From Phoenix dactylifera (lineage: Eukaryota; Streptophyta; Magnoliopsida; Arecales; Arecaceae): a DNA stretch of 64,000 nucleotides. The notes below the pieces were generated by a model, which did not search any database, had not been told where the DNA came from, and saw only the letters and a program-made list of their open reading frames with translations. Positions 35,201-46,247 of the stretch are shown piece after piece. The stretch covers positions 10,666,585 to 10,730,584 of the forward strand of contig NC_052399.1 in assembly GCF_009389715.1 (NCBI RefSeq). The letters run 5' to 3'. The translations under genes were made by a program, and so were the position numbers. Numbering within the stretch: position 1 is the stretch's first letter; each line of letters starts with the position of its first letter.

Positions 35201-35447
35201 CCAGACGGGCCGTGCCAGGCACGGCCCGTCACGGGTCCAAACGGGCCGTCTCGTGCCAGGCACGGCCCGTCTCGTGCCAGGCACGGCCCGTAACGGGCAG
35301 ATTTTTTTTGCCAGACCCGTTACAGGCCGTGCCTGGCACGGCCCATTTTGCATCCCGTTTAGTAACAGGCCGAGCCAGGCACGGCCCATTTGGTCTGTGG
35401 CCCGGTGGGCCTGGGCCCGGCACGGCACGGCCCGATGCCCATCTCTA
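32236..35447 (-). mobile_element. hAT transposon copy 1 (decayed transposase)
   Basis: Ends are TAGAGATGGGC and GCCCATCTCTA (11-bp TIR), with arrays of GGCACGGCCC subterminal motifs at both ends, the same as copies 2 and 3. The left flank is GCGCCAGG and the right flank ATCACAGC, so it lacks its own 8-bp duplication. The right flank is the target duplication of copy 2. Confidence 0.92.
32777..34785 (-). pseudogene. hAT transposase, copy 1, frameshifted
   Basis: Homologous throughout to the open frame of copy 2, but split. A two-base deletion at about 34255 shifts frame after TNFLAMRQ, another shift lies near 33610, and a further break is near 33120. The BED-type zinc finger, the RNase H-like core and the C-terminal dimerisation region (SESAFSAGRRVLDEKRSRM) remain recognisable. 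The natural end (about 26 residues after DWLDAEARLQ) is preserved here. Confidence 0.88.
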
Positions 35448-35455
35448 ATCACAGC
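35448..35455. repeat. 8-bp target duplication ATCACAGC between two hAT copies
   Basis: The only sequence between hAT copies 1 and 2. It is identical to 38542-38549 on the other side of copy 2. The empty site GCTGTGAT is present once in the other Copia copy near 31462, which confirms the duplication. Confidence 0.92.
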
Positions 35456-35697
35456 TAGAGATGGGCCGCGAAATGAGTCGTGCCAGGCATGGCCCATAAC
35501 GGGTCCAAACGGGCCGTGACTGGCAAGAGACGGGTCGTGCCTGGCACGGCCCGTTTGCCTGGCACGGCCCGTCTGGCAGGGGGAAGAAAATAGCCGTTTC
35601 CAAACGGCTATTTTTTGGTTTTTTCCCAAAATACCCCTCCCAACAGTCCAAAAACGGCTAATTTGAGGGGTATTTTGGGGAAAAAAATATTTGGAGT

Positions 35698-35707
35698 CCT
35701 ATAAATA
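35698..35707 (+). promoter_or_regulatory. Probable TATA box of the hAT transposase
   Basis: CTATAAATAC about 290 bp upstream of the transposase ATG, followed by a CT-rich leader. Equivalent sequence is present in reverse in copies 1 and 3. Confidence 0.6.
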
Positions 35708-35992
35708 CCTCTTTTCTCCCTCATTCTCACCACACTAAACCAACTATTCTCTCCTTCTCTACTACTACTATTTCTCTCTTCTAAAGTGCTCTTCTAGCAA
35801 TTTAATTTTTAGTTTGCATTTAGCAAGTGTTCAAGTGCTATACAAGAGGAGGTTCTTGTTGAGAAGAGAAGGTCACTCCTGTTGAGAGCACAAGAGGAAG
35901 CTCAGAAATCTCGGCTCTACCTCTGCCCTCTGACCCTCTACTCAATTCCTCCTTGTGGTTAGTTTTTATTTTTTGCATTCATCAATTTAGAT

Positions 35993-37951
35993 ATGTCATC
36001 TTTTGAGGAAAGTCATTTTGGCATTCCTCCTGTTTCTGAGAGAGAAGAAACTAATCCCCAACCCCATGTTCCTAGTTCCTCTAGAACTAGTGAACCGAGT
36101 GAAGATCAAACCTCTTCTCGTAAGAGGATTAGTGCTGTATGGAATGAATTTGATAGAATTATGGTTGATGGAGTCTGGAAAGCAAAATGTAAAAAATGTG
36201 CCAAACTTTATAGTTGTAGTAGTAGTGGGGGAACATGCCATTTAAAAAGACATCAAGAGAGTCATAGGATGCATGATTCTCATGCTCAAAGTACCCTTAA
36301 TATACAAGGGGGAACACTTGTAGGTAATTTTGCATATAATCATGAAAATCAAAGAAAAGCACTTGTAAAATGGATAGTTAAGGATGAATTACCTTTTAGT
36401 TTATGTGAATCTTTTAATTTTGAAGAATATGTTCAATTAAACCTACAACCTGCTTACAAAAGAACTAGTAGGCGTAAATTTAGAAGAGTAGCTATGACTA
36501 ACTTTTTAGCAATGAGACAAAGTTTAATTGAAACACTCTCTACTTTAAATGTAAAAATTTCATTAACTTCTGATATTTGGTCAGCATCTGTAGGTAGTAA
36601 TTGTTTTATTGCCATTACTGCTCATTATATTGATAATGATTGGCAATTAAATAAACGTATTCTTGCTTTTCGTGCTTTTGATTTTCCACATTCTGGGCAA
36701 CAAATTTCAAATGTCATTTATCAAACTGTATGTTCATATAATATTAATGATAAAATTATGTCTATTACTTTTGATAATGCATCTAATAATAATTCTGCTG
36801 TTACATTATTAAAGGACTCATTGCATACCATGTTAAATGAAAATTTATTGCATATTAGATGTGCATGTCATATCTTAAATCTTTCCGTTCAAGCTGGCAT
36901 GGGCATGATTCAAGATGTGATTTCAAAAATTAGAAATGCAGTTTCTTTTATTCATGCTTCAAGATCAAGACTTCAAGAATTTAAGGAACTATGTATAAAT
37001 CATGGCAAACGTTTTAAAAAATTTAAACTTGATGTAATTACTCGTTGGAACTCAACATATAGCATGATACATGATGCATACCCATATAAAAACTTATTAA
37101 GTGCATATATTAATGATCGTGGATTAGGCTTTACATTGACTGAAACTGATTGGAATAAAGGAAAAATTTTGAAAGATTTTTTGCTTAGTTTTTATAATGC
37201 TACTAATGTTCTTTCTGGTATTTATTATCCAACTTCATGTTCATTTTTACAACAAGCATATATAATTAGTCAAAAATTTGCAGAACATAGATATAATGAT
37301 GTTTTAATGCCTATTATTGAACAAATGGAATCTAAATGGAATGAGTATTGGGACAAGATATGTCCTATGCATAACTTAGCTGCTGTATTTGATCCAAGAG
37401 TTAAATTGAATGGCGTGCTAATTTTACTTGATGTATACTGTGAAAATATGATTCAAGATTCTGAACCTGCTAAAATTGAGGTAAAACAACTTCTTTATGA
37501 TATTTATGCTATATATGATGAAAAAATTCGTGGATCTAGATTCTCCGTACAAAGCTTTATTTCTTCTTCTAGTAGTTCTCGTTCGTCATATATTTTTTCA
37601 TTCATTGCACAGAGAAAATACACACATGCTTCAAGTTCATCTTCATCTTCTTCATCTTTAAGTAGTGAACTAGAATTTTATTTACGAAATGATCTTCAGT
37701 CTGCATATGATGAAAATCAAATAGAGAGTCTAGATGTATTATCTTGGTGGAAGAGTGTTAAAAATCAATATCCTGTTATGTCTGTAATTGCACGCGATAT
37801 TTTAGCTGTGCCGATGTCCACAGTAGCATTGGAATCCGCTTTTAGTGCAGGTCCGCGTGTTCTTGACGAAAAGAGAAGTAGGATGACTGGCGAAACAGTT
37901 GAGATGCTTCTCTGCTTCAAAGACTGGTTGGATGCTAAGGCGAGACTTTAA
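35993..37951 (+). CDS. hAT transposase, 652 aa, slightly truncated
   Basis: A single open frame. Residues ~50-95 are a BED-type zinc finger (WKAKCKKCAKLYSC then CHLKRHQESH). The RNase H-like catalytic core includes LTSDIWSAS, ITFDNASNN, RCACHILNLSVQ and DVITRWNSTYSM, with a long insertion and DPRVKLNGVL. Residues ~590-645 are the hAT dimerisation region (VPMSTVALESAFSAGPRVLD). It acts in the nucleus on the TIRs of its own family. Compared with copies 1 and 3, a CAA-to-TAA change ends it about 26 residues early. The lost tail is acidic/polar (TTSSDDDDTNTTE-like) and outside the conserved domain, so activity is possible but unproven. Confidence 0.92.
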   Translation: MSSFEESHFGIPPVSEREETNPQPHVPSSSRTSEPSEDQTSSRKRISAVWNEFDRIMVDGVWKAKCKKCAKLYSCSSSGGTCHLKRHQESHRMHDSHAQSTLNIQGGTLVGNFAYNHENQRKALVKWIVKDELPFSLCESFNFEEYVQLNLQPAYKRTSRRKFRRVAMTNFLAMRQSLIETLSTLNVKISLTSDIWSASVGSNCFIAITAHYIDNDWQLNKRILAFRAFDFPHSGQQISNVIYQTVCSYNINDKIMSITFDNASNNNSAVTLLKDSLHTMLNENLLHIRCACHILNLSVQAGMGMIQDVISKIRNAVSFIHASRSRLQEFKELCINHGKRFKKFKLDVITRWNSTYSMIHDAYPYKNLLSAYINDRGLGFTLTETDWNKGKILKDFLLSFYNATNVLSGIYYPTSCSFLQQAYIISQKFAEHRYNDVLMPIIEQMESKWNEYWDKICPMHNLAAVFDPRVKLNGVLILLDVYCENMIQDSEPAKIEVKQLLYDIYAIYDEKIRGSRFSVQSFISSSSSSRSSYIFSFIAQRKYTHASSSSSSSSSLSSELEFYLRNDLQSAYDENQIESLDVLSWWKSVKNQYPVMSVIARDILAVPMSTVALESAFSAGPRVLDEKRSRMTGETVEMLLCFKDWLDAKARL

Positions 37952-38541
37952 GATAAAGGTGGATATAATACAACATCCTCTGATGATGATGATACAAACA
38001 CTACTGAATAGTGAATACTGAATCACTGATGATTAGTAAGATTTCTTAATTTTTTATAATTGTACACTTTTATTTTTTTAATTGTTAAAGTGAGTCATCT
38101 CTATTTTTTCTCCTTTCTTATTGTATTCTGGAGGTCAGACCAAGGTCCAAAGTCCAAACCTTCCTTAATGTACCATTTTGATTTAAATTAATAAACTGGT
38201 AGGGGTCTATGCTAAACTCCCCACCATTAAGGTGGCTTTATATTAATAAATCCTTAGTTTTTAATATTTATTAATTTATTAAAAAAATTTATTTTCATTT
38301 ATTTTAAGGGGAACGGGCCGTGCCTAGCCCGGCCCAGGCCCGGTTCAGGCCCTTATGGGCCGTTCCGGGCTGGCTTGCGGGCCGTGCCGGGCCCAGGCCC
38401 TTATGGGCCGTGCCGTGCTTGGCCCACGAGTCGTGCCAGCCCAGGCCCTTATGGGCCGTGCCGGGCTCGACCCGTTACTGTAGCAAGGCACGGCCCGCTT
38501 CGTGCCGGGCCATGGGCGGCCCAGCCTAGTGCCCATCTCTA

Positions 38542-40348
38542 ATCACAGCTCCTTCACTTGAGACCTGGTAAGAAGAAAATCAGAAAGAAAATAGACCTGA
38601 AAGCAGTCTTAGAGGAGCCAGCACCAGAAGTCACCATGTTGACTTAAGCACTGATTGTGTGTGGATCTTTCTTCTTGGATTGAAGAGGTGCAATCTTCTT
38701 ACAGAAGCACTAGGAAGACAAATGGTTGGTCCGACCACACACAAAATAGAAATGACCACTACCTTCCTCTTTCTTCTTCTTCTACTCTTGGGATTGGATA
38801 GATTTCCCATTGTAGTAGTGGTTAGGGTTTCTAGGATTGTAGGATTTCTTTTTGAAATGCTTATTTTGGTTATGACGGAAGGGTCGATTCTGATTTTTCT
38901 TAGGTGGGGCCTCTACATTTTAAGCATTATTTTTGTATCCAATAGAGGTTTTGCTCCTGAGCCTATATTGCTCTTCAATTCTAATGGAGTTCAAAATTTG
39001 GGTTAGGGTAAGACCTCCTTGGGTATGGCTCAGAGTCTTAGCAAAATCAGATCAAGAATTAAGTAGTTTATCTATCAAACAGGCTACTTGGAATGATTCA
39101 TCCAAATTTGTTCCATTAGCCCTAAGCTGGTGGATCAGGATTTCAAAATAATGGATTTGGTCATTCATAGGCTTTGAATCCATCATCCTAAAGTTATTGA
39201 AGCGTAGACCTTGAACCTCTTTACCCCAGCATCATCAAGACCATATTTGCTCCATTAGCCCTAAGCTGGTGGATCAGAATTTCAAAACCATGGATTTGGT
39301 CATTCATAGTCTTTGAGTCCACCATCCTAAAGTTATTGAAGTCGTAGACCTTGAACCTCTTTACCCCAGCATCATCAAGACCATATTTGCTTTCTAGGGT
39401 GTCCCAGAGTTCTTTGGCACTGTTGGTTGTGTAATAAATGTCATACAACCTCTCAGAAAGGGCGCCTAGGATTCTATGTATGCGATGATAGTCAATCTCA
39501 TCAGGTGTCCTAGAGGGTGTGCTTGTGGAGGCCGAAAGTTCAGTCTGGAAGGAGGATGAACTCGGGTTTGGATTGCGGCGAGTAGCAGGTCGTGAAGCAG
39601 TTGGGATGGACCCGTTACCAACTTCAGTAGTGCTCTCACCTATGGCTGAGATCAAGCTTAATGCGGTGAGCCAGAACTGCATTTGGTTCTGCCACCTCCC
39701 AAAGTTATGATCATCAAATTTTTCATGTTTGGCACTAAGGTGCTCACTAGTGTTAAAGGCCATAGGGTCAAAGTTATAGAATATAGAAAAGAGGCAGACC
39801 TGTAGGAAAAAAAAAAGTTTATGTCAAAAGATTGCACTAATATTTATATTGAACTTTGGATGTCTAGTTGATATATCCAAAAGATAATAGCCAGATCAGC
39901 TCCAGATCAGTGGTGGAGCACTAGGCTCACTTGAGTACCAGCCTTTCTTAGGCACGTATGCCTTTTTGACAAGCTTTTCTTAGATATTATTAGTTAGTGG
40001 ATATAATCAATAGATATTACATAAATTCAACTTTTAGAAAAACCTAAGTGCAAACTTAATTTAGTTATTATGGATTAACCAATTTTCGAATTCCCGTTTG
40101 AATAGGATCTGAAACTTATTCCTTGAGAAATCTAAATTGAGGTATAATAACCTCTTGAGGTTAAGCAAATTATTATCTTATTAGAATAATTGATTATCTT
40201 ATTAGAATAATTGATTATCTTATTAGAATAATTGATTACTAAGTTTGTGCTAGCAAAATAACTATTGTAATTAAGATCTAATATGTCATAAATGTAAAGA
40301 GAATTCAATGAATTATATATTACAAACAAAAGGAATTACTTCTTTGAA
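38542..40348 (-). mobile_element. Copia-type retrotransposon fragment: leader, gag, protease
   Basis: On the minus strand: leader from 40348, gag ATG at 39763, then the basic and zinc-knuckle region, ending in the pre-integrase region where hAT copy 2 inserted (38541). Contains an uninterrupted version of the gag site (GGCTCAGAGTC TTAGC, 39024-39042) into which Gypsy inserted in the other copy. A 139-bp tandem duplication at 39113-39390 disrupts gag. The leader holds a 21-bp tandem repeat (TTGATTATCTTATTAGAATAA) near 40170-40235. Confidence 0.85.
39221..39763 (-). pseudogene. Copia-type gag N-terminal part
   Basis: 180 codons starting MAFNTSEHLSAKHEKFDDHN, followed by FGRWQNQMQFWL, YDIYYTTNSAKELWDTLESK and MNDQIHGFEILIHQL. 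This is the gag pattern (DUF4219/UBN2-like) of plant Copia elements. The frame ends early because of the 139-bp tandem duplication just downstream. Homologous sequence continues to 38560 in other frames. Confidence 0.82.
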
Positions 40349-40445
40349 TTGTTAGCAATATATCACCTAAATAAGTAAATAAAATTATAATAACAATTAA
40401 TAGAACAATCTTAAAAGAAATAATATATATATATTCTTTAGCATC
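40349..40445 (-). mobile_element. End of the TGTTAG...CTAACA LTR, displaced by inversion
   Basis: Plus-strand reading TGTTAGCAATATATCACC to TTTAGCATC, which matches 31549-31640. It is the missing end of the LTR at 21155-21846: that part stops at GATGC and this one at GCATC, both next to a Gypsy LTR. Confidence 0.75.
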
Positions 40446-42552
40446 TGATAAGTGCTTAATAATTTATAATTTAGTTATCTTTCCATAGCACTTATCAATG
40501 TTCTTAAACTGATAAATACATATTTTACCATGAAATTGAATAAACAATGAAATAAATTTAAATTATGGTAAGAGATAAATAATACTTTTCTTAAAATAGA
40601 CTCTGAATTTGCCTCTCTTCTGGTTGAGATCTTTCATAAAAATATATAAGGAGGAGATTGTGTTGACCCGATTTATTAACCTGATGGAGTTGTAATCAAG
40701 CTAAGGGTATAATTAAATGGGCTTTGGTCTTGGTTAGATTGAAAGTTATAATTGTATGAAAAATATTTGATTAACCCTTTTATTAAGTCACAGTCTGATC
40801 TGGTTGAGTTCAATCTGAAGCGGTTTAGTAAAAATTAAATGTCATTGGGCTCAAGAACAAGTTCAAGCAAATCAACAATCATGACCCACCTCAAACCCAA
40901 AGTCAATTCCCAACCAATGCCTTGCGTGCCTTCATATAAAATTTATAATTCTAAAACAAAAAATAATAATAATAAATAATAATAATAAAATAATAAAATA
41001 AATAAAAATAATTTTTGGGAAGAATTACTGGATTCACTGTTCATATGAACAGTATCCCGTGAAAACACTGTTCATATGAACAGTGTTTTTACAAATATAT
41101 ATTTATGTATATATAAATCAAATAATAAATAAATAAATTAATAAATAATATATATAAGTTCACTGTTTATCTTCTTCTTCTTCCACTGTTTATCTTCTTT
41201 CCCCTCCCCGTTACCTATCCTTTCCAGCTTCCCAACCGCGTGCCACCGCATCCATGCTGTCTTCATCCAAATCCAAATCCCCAGCAGCGGATTCCCAGCT
41301 CCTCCGCCATCAACCACGTGCGGCATCTCCTCTTCTGGATTTCCATCGCCACGCCGTGACCAGCGCCTCCGCACGGCTGCCATTCCGGGCGTCCGAGACA
41401 AGCTCCTCCCAGCATCGCGTCCCAGCCGCTCTCGGAGTCAGCCATCCTTCCGCATCAGGCGTCCGACGATCCCGCATCCATTCCTTCCACGGTCCAAAGA
41501 AAGAAGTCGTCCGGAGCGATCTTCCCAGCCATCCCGCAACCAAATCTCCTCCATGATCAACGCTTCCAGCATCCCATGAGATCAGGCATAAGCCCAAGCA
41601 TCTAGCCGTCCCCCTCTTCCGGATTTGAGCCATCCATCCGCGATCTGTCCTCCGCTTCTTCTTCCGCGATGCATCCGGAGCCAGCCATCACGTTGATCCC
41701 GCAGCTCCTCCCATCGAGTATCCCGGATTTGCATCCCCACCGGCACGCTCCCAAGGGATCCATCATCGGGTGAGAGGGTCTATATGAAGGAGCCATCGGC
41801 AGGAAGAAAGGGGAGGCCACGGTTTGAAGAACAGAGGAGGAGCCTCTGTTCGGGAGAAAAAGAAGAAAAGAAAGGAGGGGGGGAGAGAATATTTTGGCTA
41901 TTTTGGGAATAGCGGGAGCGGAAGATTTTTAGATGAAGATGGGAGGTCGTCCGGAAGCCATGCTTGGCTAAACATCCAATCTAGGGCTGGATGAAGCCCT
42001 AGCAATGTATCAGGGCAATTGTAGTTCTTACTTTTTTATTATTTTGGAGCTTGTTTAAATTCTTATTTTCAATGAAATATTTCTTTATGATATTTAAATT
42101 TCGAGTATGCTAGTTACTAATCATGTTTGCTAAAGCAGTCTAAGATGATCCATGCCTAGAAAGATGAAGTGTGCTGCATCCTAGATTAGCATACTTAGGT
42201 AGACACTTCATGCTACACCGAAGATGGATCTTCCTAACACTCTTTATGCTTTTATTTTAAAAGGCTTGTAGCCAAAATTGCATGCCTCTCCAAAAGACAA
42301 AAATTAAGAACACAATCCTTGATGCAATGCTATGTAGTGGATTCCAAACCCTAGATCTATTTACTCTGATAAATTCCCATCCGTACTCATAGTTTAATTT
42401 AGTTAAATCAAGTTAGCAAATCCTTCTTTTTGATTTATTTTTAAAAGAAAAATAACTTATTCTTCAATCCCTGTGGACCGACACCCGTAATCACTATCCT
42501 ACAGGATACGTGCTATTGCGTGGTTTATTTTTGAAATTGAAATAACCGATCA
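40446..42552 (+). mobile_element. Solo LTR of the Gypsy family
   Basis: TGATAAGTGC...CCGATCA, nearly identical to the LTRs at 21847-24008 and 28763-30920 but in the opposite orientation, with no interior. Flanks are GCATC on the left (in LTR sequence) and GAGTC on the right (in Copia gag), which do not match. Confidence 0.95.
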
Positions 42553-42743
42553 GAGTCTCAGCAAAATCAGACTAGAAATTATGTAGTTTATCTATCACAC
42601 AAGCTACTTGATTTATCCAAATTGGTTCCATTAGCCCTAAGCTGGTGGATCAGAATTTCAAAATCATGGATTTGGTCATTCATAGGCTTTGAGTCCACCA
42701 TCCTAAAGTTATTGAAGTCGGAGACCTTGAACCTCTTTACCCT
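42553..42743 (-). pseudogene. Copia gag fragment between Gypsy solo LTR and hAT copy 3
   Basis: Minus-strand gag with the same words as 39042-39230 (MNDQIHDFEILIHQL region). It joins on the right, across hAT copy 3, to 45936-46247, and on the left, across the inversion, to 30921-31548. Confidence 0.82.
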
Positions 42744-45700
42744 TAGAGGTGGGCATTGGGCCGGCACGGCCCGGCACGAAGCGGGCCGTGCCATGCTACA
42801 GTAACGGGCCGTGCTAGGCACGGCTCATAAAAGGGGGCCGGGCTGGGTTAAGGATTTCTGGCCTGCGGGCCGAGCCCGGTACGGCCCATAAGGGCCTGGG
42901 CTGGCACAATTCGTGGGCCAAGCACGGCACGGCCCGTGGGCCAGCCCGAAACGGCCCATAAGGGCCTGAACCGGGTCCGGCACGGCTCGTCCCCCTTAAA
43001 ATAAATGGGAATAAAATTTTTATTTATAAATTTTTTTTAATAAATTAATAAATGTTGGGAACTAAGAATTTATTAATATAAAGCCACCTTAATGGTGGGA
43101 GGTTTGGCATAGACCCCTACCAGTTTATTACTGTAGTATTCACTATTCAGTAGTGTTTGTATCATCATCATCAGAGGATGTTGTATCATGTCGACCTTTA
43201 TCTTGAGGTCTCGCCTCAGCATTCAACCAATCTTTGAAGCAGAGAAGCATCTCAGCCGTTTCGCCAGTCATCCTACTTCTCTTTTCGTCAAGAACACACC
43301 GACCTGCACTAAAAGCGGATTCCGATGCTACTGTGGACATTGGCACAGCTAAAATATCGCGTGCAATTGCAGACATAACATGATATTGATTTTTAACACT
43401 TCCACCAAGATAATACATCTAGACTCTCTATTTGATTTTCATCATATGCAAACTGAAGATCATTTCGTAAATAAAATTCTAGTTCACTACTTAAAGATAA
43501 AGAATATGAAGATGAACTTGAAGCATGTGTGTGTTTTCTCTGTGCAATGAATGAACAAATAGATGACGAACGAGAATTACTAGAAGAAAAAATAGAGCTT
43601 TGTACGGAAAATCTAAATTCACGAATTTTTTCATCATATATAGCATAAATATCATAAAGAAGTTGTGTTACCTCAATTTTAGCAGGTTCAGGATCTTGAA
43701 TCATATTTTCACAATATGCATCAAGTAAAATTAGTACGCCATTCAATTTAACTCTTGGATCAAATACAGCAGCTAAGTTATGCATAGGACATATTTTGTC
43801 CCAATACTCATTCCATTTAGATTTCATTTGTTCAATAATAGGCATTAAAACATCATCATATCTATGTTCTGCAAATTTTTGACTAATCATATATGCTTGT
43901 TGTAAAAATGAACATGAAGTTGGACAATAAATACCAGAAAGAACATTAGTAGCATTATAAAAACTAATCAAAAAATCTTCCAAATTTTTTTCTTTATTCT
44001 AATCAATTTCAGTCAATATAAAGCCTAATCCACGATCATTAATATATGCACTTAATAAGTTTTTATATGGGTATGCATCATGTATCATGCTATATGTTGA
44101 GTTCCAACGAGTAATTACATTAAGTTTAGATTTTTTAAAATGTTTACCATGATTTATACATAGTTTCTTAAATTCTTGAAGTCTTGATCTTGAAGGATGA
44201 ATAAAAAAAACTGCATTTCTAATTTTTGAAATGACATCTTGAATTATGCCCATGCCAGCTTAAATAGAAAGATTTAAGATATGACATGCACATCTAATAT
44301 GCAATAAATTTTCATTTAACATGGGATGCAATGAGTCCTTTAATAATGTAACAGCAGAATTATTATTAAATGCATTATCAAAAGTAATAGATATAATTTT
44401 ATCATTAATTAATATTATATGAATATGCAGTTTGATAAATGGCATTTAAAATTTGTTGCCCAGAATGTGGAAAATCAAAAGCACTAAAAGCAAGAATATG
44501 TTTATTTAATTGCCAATCATTATTAATATAATGAGCAGTAATAGCAATAAAACAATTACTACCTACAGATGCTGACCAAATATAAGAAGTTAATAAAACT
44601 TTTCCATTTAAAGTAGAGAGTGTTTCAATTAAACTTTGTCTCATTGCTAAAAAGTTAGTCATAGCTACTCTTCTAATGTACGCCTACTAGTTTTTTTGTA
44701 AGCAGGTTGTAGGTTTAATTGAACATATTCTTCAAAATTAAAAGATTCACATAAACTAAAAGGTAATTCATCTTTAACTATCCATTTTACAAGTGATTTT
44801 CTTTGATTTTTATGATTATATGCAAAATTACTTACAAGTGATCCTTCTTGTATATTAAGGGTACTTACAAGTGATCCTACTAGTTTTTTTGTAAGCAGGT
44901 TGTAGGTTTAATTGAACATATTCTTCAAAATTAAAAGATTCACATAAACTAAAAGGTAATTCATCTTTAACTATCCATTTTACAAGTGATTTTCTTTGAT
45001 TTTTATGATTATATGCAAAATTACTTACAAGTGATCCTTCTTGTATATTAAGGGTACTTTGAAGACGAGAAAATCACTAGTCCTATGACTCTCTTGATAT
45101 CTTTTTAATGGCATGTTCCCCCACTATTACAACTATAAAGTTTGGCACATTTTTTACATTTTGCTTTCCAGACTCCATCAACCATAATTCTATCAAATTC
45201 ATTCCATACAGCACTAGTCCTTTTATGAGAAGAGGTTTGATCTTCACTTGGTTCACTGGTTCTAGAGAAACTAGGAACATGAGGTTTGATCTTCTCCTCC
45301 AGAAACAGGAGGAATGCCAAAATGACTTTCATCATAAGATGACATATTTAAATTGATGAATGCAAAAAATAAAAACTAACCACAAGGAAGAATTGAGTAG
45401 AGGACCAGAGGTAGAGCCGAGATTTGTAAGCTTCCTTTTGTGCTTTCAACAAGGAGTGACCTTCTCTTTCTCTTGTACCTCTAACTTCTCAACAAGAACC
45501 TCCTCTTGTGTAGCACTTGAACACTTGCTAAATACAAACTAAAAATTAAATCGCTAGAAGCCTAGAGCACTTGCTAAATATTGCTAGAAGAGAGAAATAG
45601 TAGTAGTAGAGAAGGAGAGAAGAGTTGGTTTGGTGTGGTGAGAGTGAGGGAGGAAAGAGGTATTTATAGGACTCCAAATTTTTTCCCCAAAATACCCCTC

Positions 45701-45935
45701 AAATTAGCCGTTTTATGGCTGTTGGAAGAGACAAAATGGGTAAAAAGCCACCCATAACGGCTATTTTTTTTTGACAGACGGGCCGTGCCCGTGCCGGGCT
45801 CGGCATAGCCCACCACCCCACGGGCCTAGGGTCGTGCCGGGCTTAGCCTTTAGGTTAAGCGGGCTGTGCCTGTTGGTCTGTGGCCCGGGGGGCCTGGGCC
45901 GGGCCAGGCCCGGCATGGCCCGATGCCCATCTCTA
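42744..45935 (-). mobile_element. hAT transposon copy 3 (decayed), 8-bp TSD
   Basis: Ends TAGAGGTGGGC and GCCCATCTCTA with the same GC-rich subterminal arrays. Flanks are TTTACCCT (left) and TTTACCCC (right), one mismatch. The empty site TTTACCCC is present in the other gag copy near 39220 and 39360. Same family as copies 1 and 2. Confidence 0.93.
43143..45350 (-). pseudogene. hAT transposase, copy 3, many breaks
   Basis: Pieces homologous to the 652-aa transposase run from the BED finger (45110-45335) to the dimerisation region (43143-43418). There are several frameshifts and stops, and a 193-bp tandem duplication (44683-44875 repeated at 44876-45060) in the N-terminal part. Non-functional. 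Confidence 0.88.
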
Positions 45936-46247
45936 TTTACCCCAGCATCATCAAGACCATATTTATTTTCTAGGATGTTCCAAAGTTCTTTGGCACTCTT
46001 GGCTGTATAATAAATGTCATACAACCTCAGAAAAGGCGCCTAGAATTCTATGGATGCGATGATAGTCAATCTCATCAAGTGTCCTAGAGGGTGTGCTGGT
46101 GGAGATTCAGTCTGAGAGGAGGATGGACTCGGGTTTGGGTTGCGGCGAGTAGCAGGTCGTGAAGCAGTTGGGTTAGACCCGTTACTAACTTCAGTAGTGC
46201 TCTTACCTATGGCTGAGATCAAGCCTAATGTGATGAGCCAGAACTGC
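45936..46247 (-). pseudogene. Copia gag fragment between hAT copy 3 and a solo LTR
   Basis: Matches 39360-39680 of the other copy (LENKYGLDDAGV, YDIYYTAKSAKELWN, then ISAIGKSTTEV). Interrupted at ACTGC by the solo LTR 46248-47795. Confidence 0.85.

Larger units (their letters stand above)
35456..38541 (+). mobile_element. hAT transposon copy 2 (near-intact), perfect 8-bp TSD
   Basis: TAGAGATGGGC at the left end, GCCCATCTCTA at the right, subterminal GGCACGGCCC arrays, and flanking ATCACAGC on both sides. It is inserted in the Copia protease/pre-integrase region of the gag copy at 38550-39763. The 8-bp TSD, TIR and transposase place it in the hAT superfamily. It is the best preserved of the three copies. 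Confidence 0.95.

Noticed and set aside
35189..35629. GC-rich frames at the hAT ends (RPVTGRARHG-like repeats)
   Set aside because: Translations of the GGCACGGCCC subterminal arrays, not protein.
40170..40235. Three direct 21-bp repeats, considered as a CRISPR-like array
   Set aside because: The repeats are adjacent with no spacers and lie in a plant retrotransposon leader.
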